A DNA stretch of 64,000 bases from Edaphochlamys debaryana. Lineage: Eukaryota; Chlorophyta; Chlorophyceae; Chlamydomonadales. Numbering within the stretch: the stretch's first letter is position 1; the number at the start of each line of letters is the position of its first letter. Both the position numbers and the translations under genes were made by a program. Location of the stretch: the NCBI GenBank assembly GCA_016858145.1, contig JAEHOE010000010.1, positions 1,054,001-1,118,000 of the forward strand. The letters are read 5' to 3'. Below the pieces are notes generated by a model. It was not told where the DNA came from. It did no database searches and was given only the letters and a program-made list of their open reading frames with translations. Below, in pieces: positions 47,064 through 59,570 of the stretch.

Positions 47064-50000
47064 TTACTCGCCCTCCGCCTCCTCACCTCCCCCCGCTGCC
47101 CCCTCCTCGCCCAGGCTGTGCGCCGCGTTCAGTGTGGTCATGCGCAGCCACCCCACAGTGCCCGTCTTGGCCCCAGCCTCCTCGCCCACCTGCAGGGAGG
47201 GGGGTGCAGCACCAGGGACCGTTCAAGGCAGGGGGCGGCACAGCTCGGCACCGCGCAGCGGCAGGCTGCGTGCGGGCGCTAAGCCGGCAGCGGGACTGCC
47301 ACAAACCGGCGGAAACCGGCGGACCGACGGCTGACCCCACGCGGTAATGGACCTGACGGACGCCGCCCCCACCCCTTGCCCCCGGGAGGGCTGGGCCCGC
47401 CGGACTCACCACCAGGCCCATGAGCTTGAACTTGCTCCACTGGTCCGGGTGCGCCGCCGCCTCGCTGGGCGCCTCCCTGCCGGGGCCCAGTGTGGTGACC
47501 GAGATGAGGCAGGACTGGTGCTGCGACACCTGAGGGGGGAGAGGGAGGTTTGGGGGCAACGGGGGTGCCGGGAGGGTTCAGGCGACGTGAACACGGGAGA
47601 GGCCCACCTGCCTGGTGTAGGGGACAGGCGGCAGCGGCTCGTCTACGGGACCTCTAAAATCAAGCATGTGTACCCGAGGCGAGGCAATTCTCGACCGCGC
47701 GGCAGTCACTCAGCCAAGCACATCGTCCGCCCCACGGCCCACGTCATCCCCCGGCCGGCCCTCTGGAGAATGGCGGGCCCTTCTTACCGGAATGTTTGTA
47801 ATGTTGGTGAGCGAGACCGTGCGCTCCACGTCTAGCGAGTCAATCTCAGTGTCCTTGCACTTGCAGCCGCTCTCGCACACCACCTTGGCCCGCCCCATGC
47901 CGCTGTAGCTCTGCAGGAAGGCAATCTGGCGAGGAAGGGGGGCAGTAGGGGTAGAGCGGAGAGGGCTGAATCGGGGCGGACCGAGGCCAGTGTCGACCAC
48001 CACAACATCTTAACCTTGTGTGCTGCCTGCTAAATGCTTGCCGAGCTCACCCCGAGGAGGATGAGCGAACCGTTGGGGTTGTCGGGGTCCGACGCGGGCG
48101 AACCCGGCACTCGTGTGTCGAGCTAGGGGGGGAGGGGGGAGGGGGGAGGGGGGAGGAGAAGGGGATGTGTTTCATGCGAGAAGCGTAAGTAGGTTAAACC
48201 AACTGCTCATGAAGAGGGCGACATCAAGGCTCCAGCATCAGGCAGAGCAAACAGGTAGCGCTGGGGCCGCACAACCCCGCCTCTCCAGCTCCCATGGCCG
48301 CACTCACGCCCCAGACACAGCTTTGGTACTGCCCCGCCCGAGAGCATCCCTTCCCTGCGCCCCGCACCCCCCTTACCTTGAGCTCAATAGTCTCGCCCTT
48401 CTCTAGGGCCACCCACCCCCACTTCCCGCGACCTGCGGGAGCGGGGACAGCGGGGTAAGCGGTGTGCGGCTGATGCTGATGGCCGGCTGATGGGAAAGCA
48501 GAGGATGCATACAGGCTGATGAGCCCCACATCCAGACAGCGCGCTGGGTGTCCGCAGGTCCCCCGGGGCTCCCCCTCTCCCGCCCCTCACCCTCGTCCGT
48601 CCAGTTCCACCCCTTGACGGGCTGCTGCACGATGGAGGGCAGCAGCTGGTCGATGTAGCAGGTGGAGTGGGAGGCGGGGTAGTTGCCCGCCACCAGGGGC
48701 TCGGGCAGGGGCCGGAAGGAGAGGCGGTGCAGCGCAGAGATGAGCGCGTCGCCCCAGCCGGGGCCCTTGGCGGCCAGGGCCGCCTCCGCCTTGAGCAGCG
48801 CCTGGCGCTCCTTGAGCAGGGCGGCCTCGGCGGCGGTGGGCTTGGTGCTGGTGCTCGAGCTGGACTTGGACTTGGAGCTGGAGCTCGAGGGCTTCTTCTT
48901 CTTGGTGGTCGTCTTCTTGGTCTTGGAGGAGGCCTGGAGGGCGCGGCGCGCCCCCCGCCGCTTGGCTGCGACCGCGTCCAGCTGCGCTCCCTCCTCCTCC
49001 TCGTCTAGGGACTGGGGCTGGGGCAGACCTGAGGCGCCGTCGGGGCGCTGAAGCTCCGCCGTGTGGTGGTGGGGGTGGTCCAAGGCGGTAGCGAGCAGGG
49101 CGCGGCTCCGCTTCTTCTCCTCCTGCAGGGAGTAGGCCCCCGGCGCGCCCTCCCCGGGCAGGTCGCCGCTGCGCAGGGCGTCGTTGCTCCATATGAGGTC
49201 CTGAGGGCGCAGGGCAGGTGGGGCGGGTTGGGGGTGAGGGCGCTCCAATCCCAGGCAGCAGCCACACGTTGGCAGGACCATGGCGCCTAGGGGAGCAAAG
49301 CCAGACAATTTCGGGGGATAACCCAGCTTCACGCGACGACATCGACGGTACGACCGTATACGGTCCGGCCGTACAAGCTCACCAGGCACAGCGTGGCCAG
49401 CACCTCTGCCATCAGGACGTGGCCCCCGCGGGTGGGGTGGATGAGGTCCCTCTGCGGGGGCGCGGGGGCAAATGACAAGCACATGAGACGGCCGCCTCCG
49501 CATTGGCCCGTGATCAGAGCAAACTGCTCTGACAGCGCAGGACAGCGCGTGTGAACCGCTGCATCCGCCCGTACATCCCACCATGGTGATGCCTGCCCGC
49601 TGCCCGCCCGCTGGCCACCCACCCCGAAGACGGCGTTCGGCAGCAGTGCCGCGGCGCTGGGTGCGGTGTTGTTTAGGAAGGCGTTGTAGGCCCGGGCGGC
49701 CTCAGCGCCCTTCTTGCCCTGCGGGGGGGACCGGCAGGCGGGGAGGAGAAACTCCGTCGGCCCAGCGCCCATGCGTCCGCCCGACAGACGGCTCAGCCTT
49801 CATGCTTTCGCAGGCCAGGCCAGCCCCGCCTCCGCCCCAGCAGACGCTGCGGGCTCCACTACTTGCGGGGCCCAGGGCGGGTTGTATGGGGCGGTGCCGC
49901 GCACCTTGGCTGCCGCCTGCGCCTCCTCCTCCAGCTCCTCCGCGGCGATGTACGAGGCCTCCACGGCGGGCACCATGGCAGCCCTCAGGCTGACCTGCGG

Positions 50001-53000
50001 CGGGAGGGCAGACAGGCAGGCAGTGGGTCAGCCGAGAGCGGGTGTGGTCGGGTGGGTGCCGGCCGACTTCCCAGACCCGTGGCGCCTCCAAGCGCCCAGG
50101 CCGCCCCCACGTGCGTTTCGGCCTATACTTGGCCTTTCAGAAGGAACCGAGCAGGCCAACCCACCCACCGCGGGGAGACCGTAGAAGGAGGCATACTCCT
50201 GGTAGTCACGCTCAGCGCTCTCCCAGTACCTGGCAAGCAGGGGCGGGCGGCAAGTCTTGAGGCCGCTGGCCCAGATTGCAGCCGCCCCGTCCCCTCCTCC
50301 GCCCGGGAGCTACCACCTGCCCTCCTTCGTCCGGGAGCCGCCACGTGCACCCTAGCAGCCCCCCAGCACCAAGCCCGGCCTCACTCCGCCTCGCCGTGCC
50401 TCCACGGGAAGAAGTGCACCAGCACCACCGCGGGGCGCGAGGGCAGCGCCAGGGCCTTCCGCAGCAGCCGCTCGAAGGGGCGCCGGTCCTGGGGTGAGCG
50501 GGAAACCGGGGGCGGAGGGGCGTTGGCGAGCTGACACCTTGTCGGCGCCTGCATCGGCAGACCCCCGCCCAACGCTGTCCTGGCCTCCCAGGTGCCGCTT
50601 CAGCTTTCAGGGGAGTCCGGGACCCAAGGCCCACACCGCACTCGCCTCGAAGTCCCTGCTGGGAGCTGCGACGTCGTTGACCCTGCAGTTGGCGGCGCGC
50701 AGGGAATGCGGACGATGAAGCTATGATGTACTCACACCGCTTCAATTGAGAGCTCAATCCTCGAGGAACCCTCCCGCGCCATCCGTCCACACATACGGCA
50801 GTCGGCTATCAGCCGCGGCTATGTTCCCTCGGCTGACGCGAGCAACCCCCAACACCCTCCCCCGACGCTCGCACTCACGAGTACTCCACAAACACCAGGT
50901 CCACCTGCAGCAGCGCACGGTGCAGGGGGAGGGAGGAAAGACCCGGGCAGTAAGGACATGGTGAGTCGGGCCGCCGGGCCCACAAACACAAGGGGTCCCA
51001 GCACATGCAGCTGACGTGGGGCCACACACGGGCCGAACGTCCCGCCTCCCGTTCTCGGGGATGTGCTGACCTAATGTTGACGAGTACGTCAAGCGAGCCC
51101 CAAAGAGCGAAAGCACGGGACCCTGGCTGAAGCCGAGGCCGTCCCTTTCCGCCCCACCCTCACGTTCTCGGGGATGTGGGTCTGCATGCACGACGACATG
51201 TAGGCCGACAGGGTCCCTGCACCAGGGGGTTGCATCGCACATGAGCCTGGAGCGTGCGGGCGCGCAGGAGCCTGGCCCGCGCAGCTCTCGGGGGACTGCC
51301 AGAGCTTAGAGCCTCCCACACCTTCCGCTGCACCACGCCCCCTGGCCGCACCACCAATGCAGGCTCGAGCTGCGCTCACCGGGCACTCCACCGTTGGTGA
51401 AGTGGTGCAGCTGCGGCGACTCCAGGTTGGCAATGAGGATTGCCTCGTCCATGGCGGACCGCCGGCTGGCGGGCTGCGCTGCGGCCGCCACCCCCAGCCC
51501 CGCCGAAGGCCCCTCCTCGCCGCCTAGCGACGCGCCGACCTCTGCCCTGCTCAGTCGTGCGAGGGCGCTCCGCCGCTTGTGAAGGAACCCCGCGCCATGC
51601 GCCGCGAGGAGCTCCTCGAACCACGACAGCTCCGCCGCTTCTGCCATGGTCGTTTCAAGCACGTCGCCCTCTCCCTGCTCCAGCGCACTCCGGCGCTGGC
51701 TGGCCTTCTTGGCGCTGCTGTTGGCGTGGCTGTGGTGGTGCTTCAGCGGCTTGGTGGGCGGCAGCACCGCGTTCAGCCAGCGGGTGAAGTAGGCTCCGTA
51801 GGTATACAAGTGCTTGTTCCCGCCAATGCCCTGGGGATCATAAGGAGCCAATGGGGGATTAGCTGGAGCGGAACAGTCGGCGGCGGGCGCTGAGCTCGCC
51901 TGACGAGGCTCTGGCTAAGGTCCCTTTGAGCTTGGAGCTCGCATCCGGCGAGCGCAGCATGGCATGGTGCGGCCCTGCCGCTGCGGCACTGGTCGTCCTA
52001 AGCACCCTAGACCCGTTGAGGGTGACATGCAGGACAACCGGTAGCGCTCGTGCGCGCACCTGGCCTCCCGTGATGGAGCCTCCCAGTGCGCCCACTCGGA
52101 TGGAGTGGCCTGCGGATGGGTACGGAGACGCGGCGCAGGGGGGCAAAGAGGACGTGTGTGTGTGGGGGGGGTAGAGACGAAAGTATGCCCTTGGGAGGCA
52201 CTAACTTCTCCCAGCAGGTGTCCAGCGTTCAGGCCAGCGGTGCTCCTCCCGTGCTCTGCTCTCACGAAGGCTGTGGGACGCAAGAGCCGATGGCGTAACT
52301 GCCGGTTCCAGGGTATCCCTTCCCTTCATCGCCTCGCTGTCCCGAAGAGGCCGGCGAACACGCCCCCACGAAGCCGAGCACGCCTTGTACACATGCTGCC
52401 TGCCGCTGGCTGTCCAGCGTGCTCTGTAAACATTTACGAGTAAGGGCAGCCCGCTTACCGGCTCGGACGCGCTCCATCAGTAGCCTCAGCCTAGATGCGG
52501 GGCCTGCAACGGAGACGGGGCAGGCGCGGGCCAAAGTGGTAGGGGTGCCGGATTCGGCTTCACTAAGAGGCGTGCCCTCTCACCTTGATATGTGATGCCC
52601 GCGACACGCTCTGGCCTGTCAAAGATGAAACGGTACTTGGATGGAGTGCCGCTCCCGGCCTCGCTCTTCTCAGCCACCCGCAGCTCCGGGGCGTAGTCGT
52701 CTGCACGCGGGGGGTGGGGCGTGGTTGGTGGTGTCGTCATCTCGTCAACGCATCACATGGAGAGGCATGCCCATGTGGGCAGAAGGGATTAACGCGCCCG
52801 GGCGGGGCTTGGGTACTGAACCCTGACACATGAGTGCCGACAAGGTGATGCTGAGCTGGGTATGCCGTGCAGTGGAGTGTTCCGTGCGCGTCGGGGGCGC
52901 CTGTTGGGGACGGCCTGTCTGGCAGGGTCTGGCCTCCACCCGAGCCGGCGGGACAAGCTCGCAGCAGTCCATTGCCCCTCTGAAGGCCTGCTCCGTGCCC

Positions 53001-53371
53001 AGCTTTCATATATGGTCAACGGAGCAGTAAGTGCAACATTCCCTGCCCAACAGCCCCAACCGGACGCCGCGGCGGCCAAAGCAGACTGGGCCTGCGGTTA
53101 CCCTGCCCTCTCCTCCCCCCCCCGGACGCAACTCAAGCGTCCAACTCCCAAACGCTCTCCGCCCCAACTCACAGTACTGTCGTGCGAAGTTCTCCTCCAT
53201 CGGGGTTCTCCCGACGCCCAATTCCTCGGGGTCCTTGTATGTCCGGTGCGCATCAACTTGACGAGCGACAATCGACAGTAGTGCCACCAGCACCAGCGCT
53301 CGAGCTGTGCAGCGCTGCTGACGTATGGTACTTCTACAAGCGGCTGCCATCGCTGCCGTCGCTGCTGCCAT
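47064..53371 (-). CDS. Secreted SGNH/GDSL-type hydrolase
   Basis: Nineteen exons on the minus strand, phase checked, 839 aa. In transcript order: 53173-53371, 52584-52700, 52459-52503, 52060-52109, 51380-51830, 51164-51216, 50879-50904, 50646-50682, 50385-50488, 50169-50229, 49905-49994, 49623-49718, 49383-49451, 48591-49200, 48377-48432, 48051-48122, 47788-47925, 47410-47529, 47064-47189. An N-terminal hydrophobic stretch (ALVLVALLSIVARQVDA) is a signal peptide or anchor. SGNH blocks appear in order: GGSIT (nucleophile Ser132), NGGVPG (283-288), SVND (314-317) and DLIHPT (Asp445, His448). The fold is known from esterases and carbohydrate acetyl-esterases; the substrate here is unknown. Exon 5 adds an Ala/His/Glu-rich insert and exon 14 a Lys/Ser-rich linker, followed by about 200 C-terminal residues with a CESGCKCKD cluster. 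The 37-base exon 8 carries VND and leaves through a GC donor (GCGAGT). Confidence 0.87.
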
Positions 53372-54229
53372 CGCTGAAGCGCGAAGGCGTCGACGCCCGC
53401 CGGTCAGTGTTACTGACGAGGGAGTCTGTTCCTGAGCATTCAGCTGGTATTGGCCGTATGTACTCGAGCTTATGGGCTAGTGAATGCGCTAGGGCAGATA
53501 CGCGCGACTCGGCTGTAGAAAAGATGGGTACCCTTACAATCGCTCGCTGCGCGAAAGGTGTTTGCGTAGGTATAATCAAAGATACGACGAATGGTTAAGG
53601 TCACACGAGAAGCTGCCAGCGCCGGTGGCCGTTTCGTTTGGGGTGGTGCGCTGCGGACCCGATCCCGGGGCCGTCCGTCGTCGACTAGGGGCGAGAGGAA
53701 CGCCCACCACCACAGGAGCAGTCAGGTTCTGCAAAGGAACCCAAAACATACAGAGATGCACACAAAGCGCGTCGTCGCCAACACGTCTCGCCTTTCATCG
53801 GCACATCGGCAACTTCGCAACAAAGCCCACTTGCGCTTCAACTCTTGTCATCCAGGGGACTGCATTTGTATGTCCATAGTCTGCACCAGGAGCTTTTAGC
53901 GCGCGAAGCAACAATCGCACTCCAGCCCTGCCCTCGCCGGGCTCGGCAGAGCCACAACCGCTCGAAGGGAGAGGACCGGACCATGAACGGCTCCGGAACA
54001 TACCAATTCCTGGCGCGGACAAAGCGAAGCACGTCCGACGAGCAGCCACACCTCCAGACTCGCCCACGGTCGATCCAGTGTGGAAGTCAGGCTGGGGGCC
54101 CGGACCAACCAGCCAAGCCCAAGGCGGCAGAAGCACCGGTCCTCGCTTACTGGACTGGCCCTCACCTGTCACGCAAGCCGGGGGGAGAGGGTCAGAGGGA
54201 ATCAACCGGGCCCCAGCGGGCCCACCCAC

Positions 54230-54374
54230 CTGCCATGCGCACGGTGCGCGAGGCGCTTCTGCAGATCCCTCTTCCGCAGCGCCTCTGCCTCTTGCCGGGC
54301 GTGTGGCGCCGCCTCTCGCTTCGCTTTTCTCGCTGCCGCCTTGGCCTCCGCCGTGTCCGCCGTCGCATTTACGG
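54230..54374 (-). other. Possible exon encoding a charged helix
   Basis: On the minus strand an acceptor TGACAG is followed by an open frame that includes TAEAKAAARKAKREAA and QEAEALRKRDLQKRLAHR, ending at a good donor CAG|GTGGGT. The Ala/Lys/Glu/Arg composition looks like a coiled coil, unlike the chance frames around it. I could not join it to other exons, so it may be part of an unresolved gene or a remnant. Confidence 0.3.
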
Positions 54375-55531
54375 CTGTCAGAGTGCCCGATGGGCCATGA
54401 TCGCGTCCGCTGGACCGGCAGAGGGCCCCGACTGCCAGCGCTTGCGGCTAATGGATTGGCGCATCTGGATCCCCCTCCATGCAATGGTGAGCCCCTCCGT
54501 CGCCGGACTCGCCGCGCCTGATGCCACCGCGGTGGCGGCGGCCCTGAGAGCCCCTCCATCGCCCGGCCACGGGGGAACGGTTGCGCCAAGAGTCCTCTGA
54601 TCCAACCCAACGCCTCCACTTTTGTGCCATTGACTGGAGGGAGCATGATCATCATAGCTCCATCCGTTTACGGACTTCTGGAATCAGGAGCCCCCACCCA
54701 GCGACGGCGGCTGTTGACTCCTGTCCTGGGCCCCTCTCGGCTTGGTGCTTGAGTCCTCGGATTTGGTATCATGGGTCAGTCACGCACGGCCACGGATGAG
54801 AGCCGCCTGCTCAGCTCCGCCGTTCCCGGGTGCTGGCGGCCTGGCACAGTGTGCTCGCCTCTGCAGCGCTGGCGGGGTGGGGGGCAGGGATGCCGCATCC
54901 CAAGCTGTGCTTGGAATGCTTGCGGTCGATTGGCACAGCTGTATTGCTGATGCAAAGACTGGTCAAGTGGTGATCGACTTGGAGAATACGCTGCTAGGGC
55001 TAAAGCAGGGGTTACAGCAATATGCAACTGGGCCTGGTCTGCGCTGTGGGGATAGATAGCCAACAGATCCCTTGCAGGCTTGACTGGTATATCAGGCAAT
55101 GTTTGTACTGAGCAGGCCCACGCACCCCCGCCATGCCCAGGCGGGTGTCACTCCCCTGCCTCCCTAGCACCCGCCTGGTCCCCAAACCGCAACTGAGATT
55201 AGGGTGGCCCCGATAGGGCCGGGACTGGCGCCAGGAGGAGCACAACCGGGCTCCGGGGTGCCAGGGCGGGGGATACATCGCATTGTGACGACATCAGGAA
55301 GCCAGGCGCCAAGCGACTGAGCAGGAACGGGCAGTGAACAGCACCGGACTCCCGCCACAACCAAGCTCAACGGCAGGAGGGCATTTAGGCCGGCCGAGTT
55401 GAAATAGAAATAGTCGTTTTACTTGGTTGGTGCAGGACCCGGCACGGCTTAACACACGCCACCCTCCCACAGGCGGGAACGGCACCTGCAGCACGGCGCT
55501 TTGGGGCCGCACCTCTAGCCAGGAGGGCTAT

Positions 55532-55562
55532 GACGAGAACGTGGTGGCAAGAAGCCGCATCG
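55532..55562 (+). repeat. 31-bp block shared with 8234-8264
   Basis: 27 of 31 bases agree with the block at 8234-8264. Both copies can encode DEN-x-VARSRI on the plus strand (DENNVARSRI at the first, DENVVARSRI here). The origin is unknown; it could be a fragment of a dispersed gene or element. Confidence 0.5.
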
Positions 55563-57370
55563 TAGCCAGGTGGGGTGGGCGGGGTGGAGATGGTGGACAG
55601 ATCTTGGGAGGACCCCGCACCTTGCGCGCGCCAGATACCGGTAGGCCTAACCGGGTGGATGGTGCATTCTTGCCCGATGCGAGCCCCCCCCCCCTTCAAT
55701 AGTAGGGCCCCAATGCGACCCGCCCGCCCTGCGCACCCCACCCTTCCAACCAACCTTGCAGGCACGTCTGACATGAATGAGCAAAAGCCTCGCGGAGTGA
55801 GGACGACCGCATGCGGACGAGCGCCACGTAGGGAGGGAGGGCGTGCTTGCGTAGGCGTGCGTGGGGACGGCCGAGTGCAAAGGAGTCCACGCCCGGCCGT
55901 GCTCGCCCTGGCGGCGCTAGGGTGCATGGCCGTGCGCTAGACTTAATGTGACCTGCATACAGCACACACAGTCCTGGAAGTAAGGCGGAAGCCGTTTCGC
56001 AGGGACGCGGTGGCGGTCATCCCAGACCGTGGGGAGGAGGGGAAGGCGGTGCCGCCGCGCGGCGCGCCGCTGCCACAGATACATCAATCAACGACATGCT
56101 TCCGTCCGCGGGCGCAAGCGAGCGAGCGCTTGCTTGCGTATGAGCGCAAGTGGGCCTTGAGGCATCTTGCGGACTCAGCATCAGGCCACCTGTGGCACCA
56201 GGGTATATGTGGCGGGGGCCGCACGTGACGGCGGGTCCTGCAAGTCCTGTCGGTCCAGGCGCGTGGGGAGTCATCTGTACGAGCGTAAGCAATACGAGCC
56301 TGCTAGGACGGAACGCAACGCTTGCAGAATCATGCAAATTAAGGTCATATTGAGGCTGATCGAGCCGGGCCGGAGTCGGCAACCTGAGTGCGGCCGCGCT
56401 CGACTCGAGCAGTCCAACTCGATGCTGCCCCCGACCTCCGGAAGACCATGAGGCGATCAGAAAGACATCTCGATGGTATGAACAGCCGGCGTTGTTGAGA
56501 TTGGCAGCGGGCGTACGTCTCTGCTGCGTTTCTGCCGGACCGCACTACCGCGCACTACCGCACCCGCCAGGCAGACGCCAGAGCGAGCATATACAGGCAG
56601 ACACATCTATTGACAGAAGCCCCAACAGCTAAAACGCGGCCAAGGGCCAAGCTTTCGAGCTAAGCTAACCAACGGACGCGGCGGCCTTTTGCGAACGCAG
56701 CCACGATTACGCTGGACGCACACTAAACGCTCATGAATGATGGTTGCAGCTTGGAAGACGTGCCCGCCCGCTGCGCTGGAAGAGCGGGCGGCATTCGGCG
56801 CAAGCGAGGGCCATGGTCGTCCAGCGAGCGCGCGGCTCTCGCCCGTCTCCACGCTGCTCTGGGCAATAGGTGGTGATATGCTTCTCCATTCTTGTTTCGA
56901 ATTGTCTGAGACCTGCAAGACGTACGTGCGTGACGAGGTTTCTGGCTTTCTGGCTTTCGGCATCGCCGGGACGGCGGGTCCATTGGCACGCCTGCCTCGC
57001 TCAGCTGCGCGCGTAGCTTGGAAGGCAGGGGCAGCGGTGTCAGGGGTGCCTTGGCTACCGGGCTCGGTGCAACGCGCGCGCGCAGTCCTGCCCACTCCGC
57101 GGGCCCGCCCGCCGCCCCCCACTACAACTACCGGCCCCGTCTGCACGGTAGTCGCCTCGGCACGTGTCGGCTGTCTCCAAGGGCAGGCTCGGCCCTACCA
57201 CACGCGGTGTGGTAACTGCCTGCCCAAACTGTCACCTACCCTACGTAGGACCCTGATTTCGAGGCAGATGCGGACTCGGTCTGACAACGATGTCAAGGCG
57301 GGACCAGTGGGACAGAGGGCACGGTGGGGGTGGTCGTTGAGAAGGGCATGGAGCTGCATCTGCTGTCGTT

Positions 57371-59567
57371 ATGGCCGAGCCTCTCATCCACGCCACATCC
57401 AACGCATTCTACCCCACGCAGAACACGTTCCACTCTGCGCTTCGCAGCAAGGCAGCCGTAGAGCCAGGAGGCCAGCCTGGCTTGCTGCGGTCCTACGCCC
57501 AGGCGGTCGGGCCCAACTGCGCTGACGAGACCCTTCGTCGTCGGGCCTACGTCGCTGCACGCCAGCGCGTGGCAGCCGCTGACGCCGCCGCTGACGCCAG
57601 CGATGGCGATGGGCGGACGGCGACGGCAGACGAGGCGGCAGTGGAGCGCAGGGGCAAGCGAGCGGCCGCAGCCTTTGCCGGTGATTCGCTGACGGATGAG
57701 GGGCTGTGGGACGGTGCGAGCGGCGATGAGCAGCAGCTTGGGGGCCATGTCGGAGGAGCGTCTCCAAGGGGCGGCGAATGCTTGTGGGTTGGCGGGCCGC
57801 CGGCAAGCAAGCCCCCGCGCCAGTGACGACGAGCAAGCGGACGGGTCTGCTGCCGCGGGACGCGGCCGCCGCCCCAGGGGGCACGCCGTGGCAGCGGAAC
57901 CCATCGCCGCTGTTACCGGCGGCACCGAGCACGTGGGGGCCATGCGTGCCTACGGCAACAGCGGCGGCAAGGCTGGCGGCGGACGCGATCCGCTAGATCC
58001 GCACTGGCGCGCTGCCCCCGCTGCAGTGCTTGACAGCGGCGACGCGGGCGCGCAAGGATCTGCGTCGGTCGGAGCCTACGATGGCGTCCCCGGCAGCGTG
58101 CCGCAGGCGGCGGCAGGGAGCGCTGATGAGGCCCGCCGCTTCGCCCTGCTCCTCGACGCGCGCGGCAGCGGCCACGGTGACGAAAGCCGCGGCCACCCTG
58201 CGGCCAGCAGCAGCTTCGGCAGCCTGTCCGTGGCCCGACAGGCGTCCCAACCAGCCGCCGCCGCCGCCGCCGCCGCCGGGCCCCAGCCCGACCCACTGGA
58301 GCAGCTCTTCGACATGCTCGACAAGGCCGACCTGCGCATGTACGACGAGCCGTCGTACGACATGCACACGTCCCACATGAAAAGGCCGCCGTCGCCTTGC
58401 AGGGGTAACGTCCGCACCGCCGGGCGCCACCAGGTCCCGCCCCTGCTGCTGTCGTCAATGCCAGAGGTGCCAAGCAGCCCCTGGACCGCCGCCGCCGGGG
58501 CCAAGGCAGCCGTCGCCGCCGCAGGTGCAGCTGCCGCACAAAGCCTTTCCACCGCGCCTGCCGCGACTGCGTTGGCGGCAGGGCGGGCCACAACGGCGGG
58601 AGGCAGGGCCCTGAGCGCGCCTCTCAAGTCATGGCAACAGCCGGGGCCGCCCGAGGCCTTCGAAGCCATACCGCCGCCCTTCGCCTCGGACGCCGGTTCC
58701 GGCGGTGCGGGTGCAGCGGCGGGCTGCAGCGTCTCCCAAGACGTCGCCCCCACCGCACCTCCGGCCGTGACGAGGCACGGCGCGTGGCAGGGCGGCGGCC
58801 CCTCCAGCTGGGGGCTCCTGGCCACGTGGCCGGAGCAGGGTACGGCCAGCGCGGCCGACGGCGGCTCGTTCTCCTGGACCCTCGCAAGCCCCGGGCACGA
58901 CGCACCCAGCTCCTTGCTGGACACCTGGCCCCGGCGACACACTAGCTCAGGGCTGGTGGCAGAGCGCGGTGCGGCCCCGCGGCCTGCCCCTCGCCCCGTC
59001 GTGGGGGTGCTGGGCTTCAGCAGCGTCCTGCAAGCGACGGCGTACGCGCTCCCCGGGACCAGGTCTGAGATGCAGCTGCCCCCCGGGGTTGGCCCATCAG
59101 CCGCGGTGCAGCAGCTCTTCCGCCACGCAAGGGATGCGCCTCCGGCCGGAGCCCCGGAGCCCACACCGCCGCAGCGCACGCAACTGCCGTTGCCGCGTCC
59201 TGCGGCGCCGCCGGTGCTGTACCTTGCACCCGAGGCAGAGGCATGGGGCTGGACGCCACGCAACTTCGGAGCCACCACCAATATTAATGCCGCCCCGAGT
59301 GGCGCCGTCCACGCAGCGACCATTGGCCCCCGCATGCCTGGGGTCACGTCCGGGCAGTTCCCTCGGTTTGCGCCCGCATGGCAACCCGCCGTGCCGCCCG
59401 TCCCGCCGCCGGTCTTCATGCCTGCCCCGCCGCTGGCACCACCAGTGCCGCTCGTGGCGCCGGCGCTACCGGGGCAGGCTTACAACCCGGCGGCGGGGTC
59501 GTCGCTTTCCGAGGGGGCTCTGGAGGACCCGCCGAGCTTCGAGGCGCTGATGGGTTTGTTGTGCTGA
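57371..59567 (+). CDS. Low-complexity protein of unknown function, with frame change
   Basis: Two overlapping plus-strand frames probably belong to one gene. The first (57371-57826) starts MAEPLIHATSNAFYPTQNTF and is Ala/Asp/Glu-rich. The second (57696-59567) is 623 codons long, has codon use like the other genes here, and ends SFEALMGLLC. They lie in different frames, the second one base over, and a stop at 57690-57692 precedes the second. I found no intron with good sites that joins them, so a short odd intron, a sequencing frameshift or an independent upstream ORF are all possible. The protein is rich in Ala, Pro and Gly with patches such as LEQLFDMLDKADLRMYDEPS and a C-terminal Pro/Val stretch. 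No domain is recognised. Confidence 0.5.
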
Positions 59568-59570
59568 GGG

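Larger units (their letters stand above)
53372..57370. other. Intergenic or unannotated region, no confident gene
   Basis: The left end holds the promoter and 5' UTR of the SGNH hydrolase gene. One possible minus-strand exon is listed at 54230-54374. A 31-bp block at 55532-55562 matches 8234-8264. Frames at 53845-54600 and 56737-57525 (plus) and 53795-54655 (minus) have no recognisable domains and no convincing splice partners. Confidence 0.45.

Noticed and set aside
58076..59419. Minus-strand ORF of 447 aa
   Set aside because: Antiphase shadow of the plus-strand 623-codon frame, with no supporting features.
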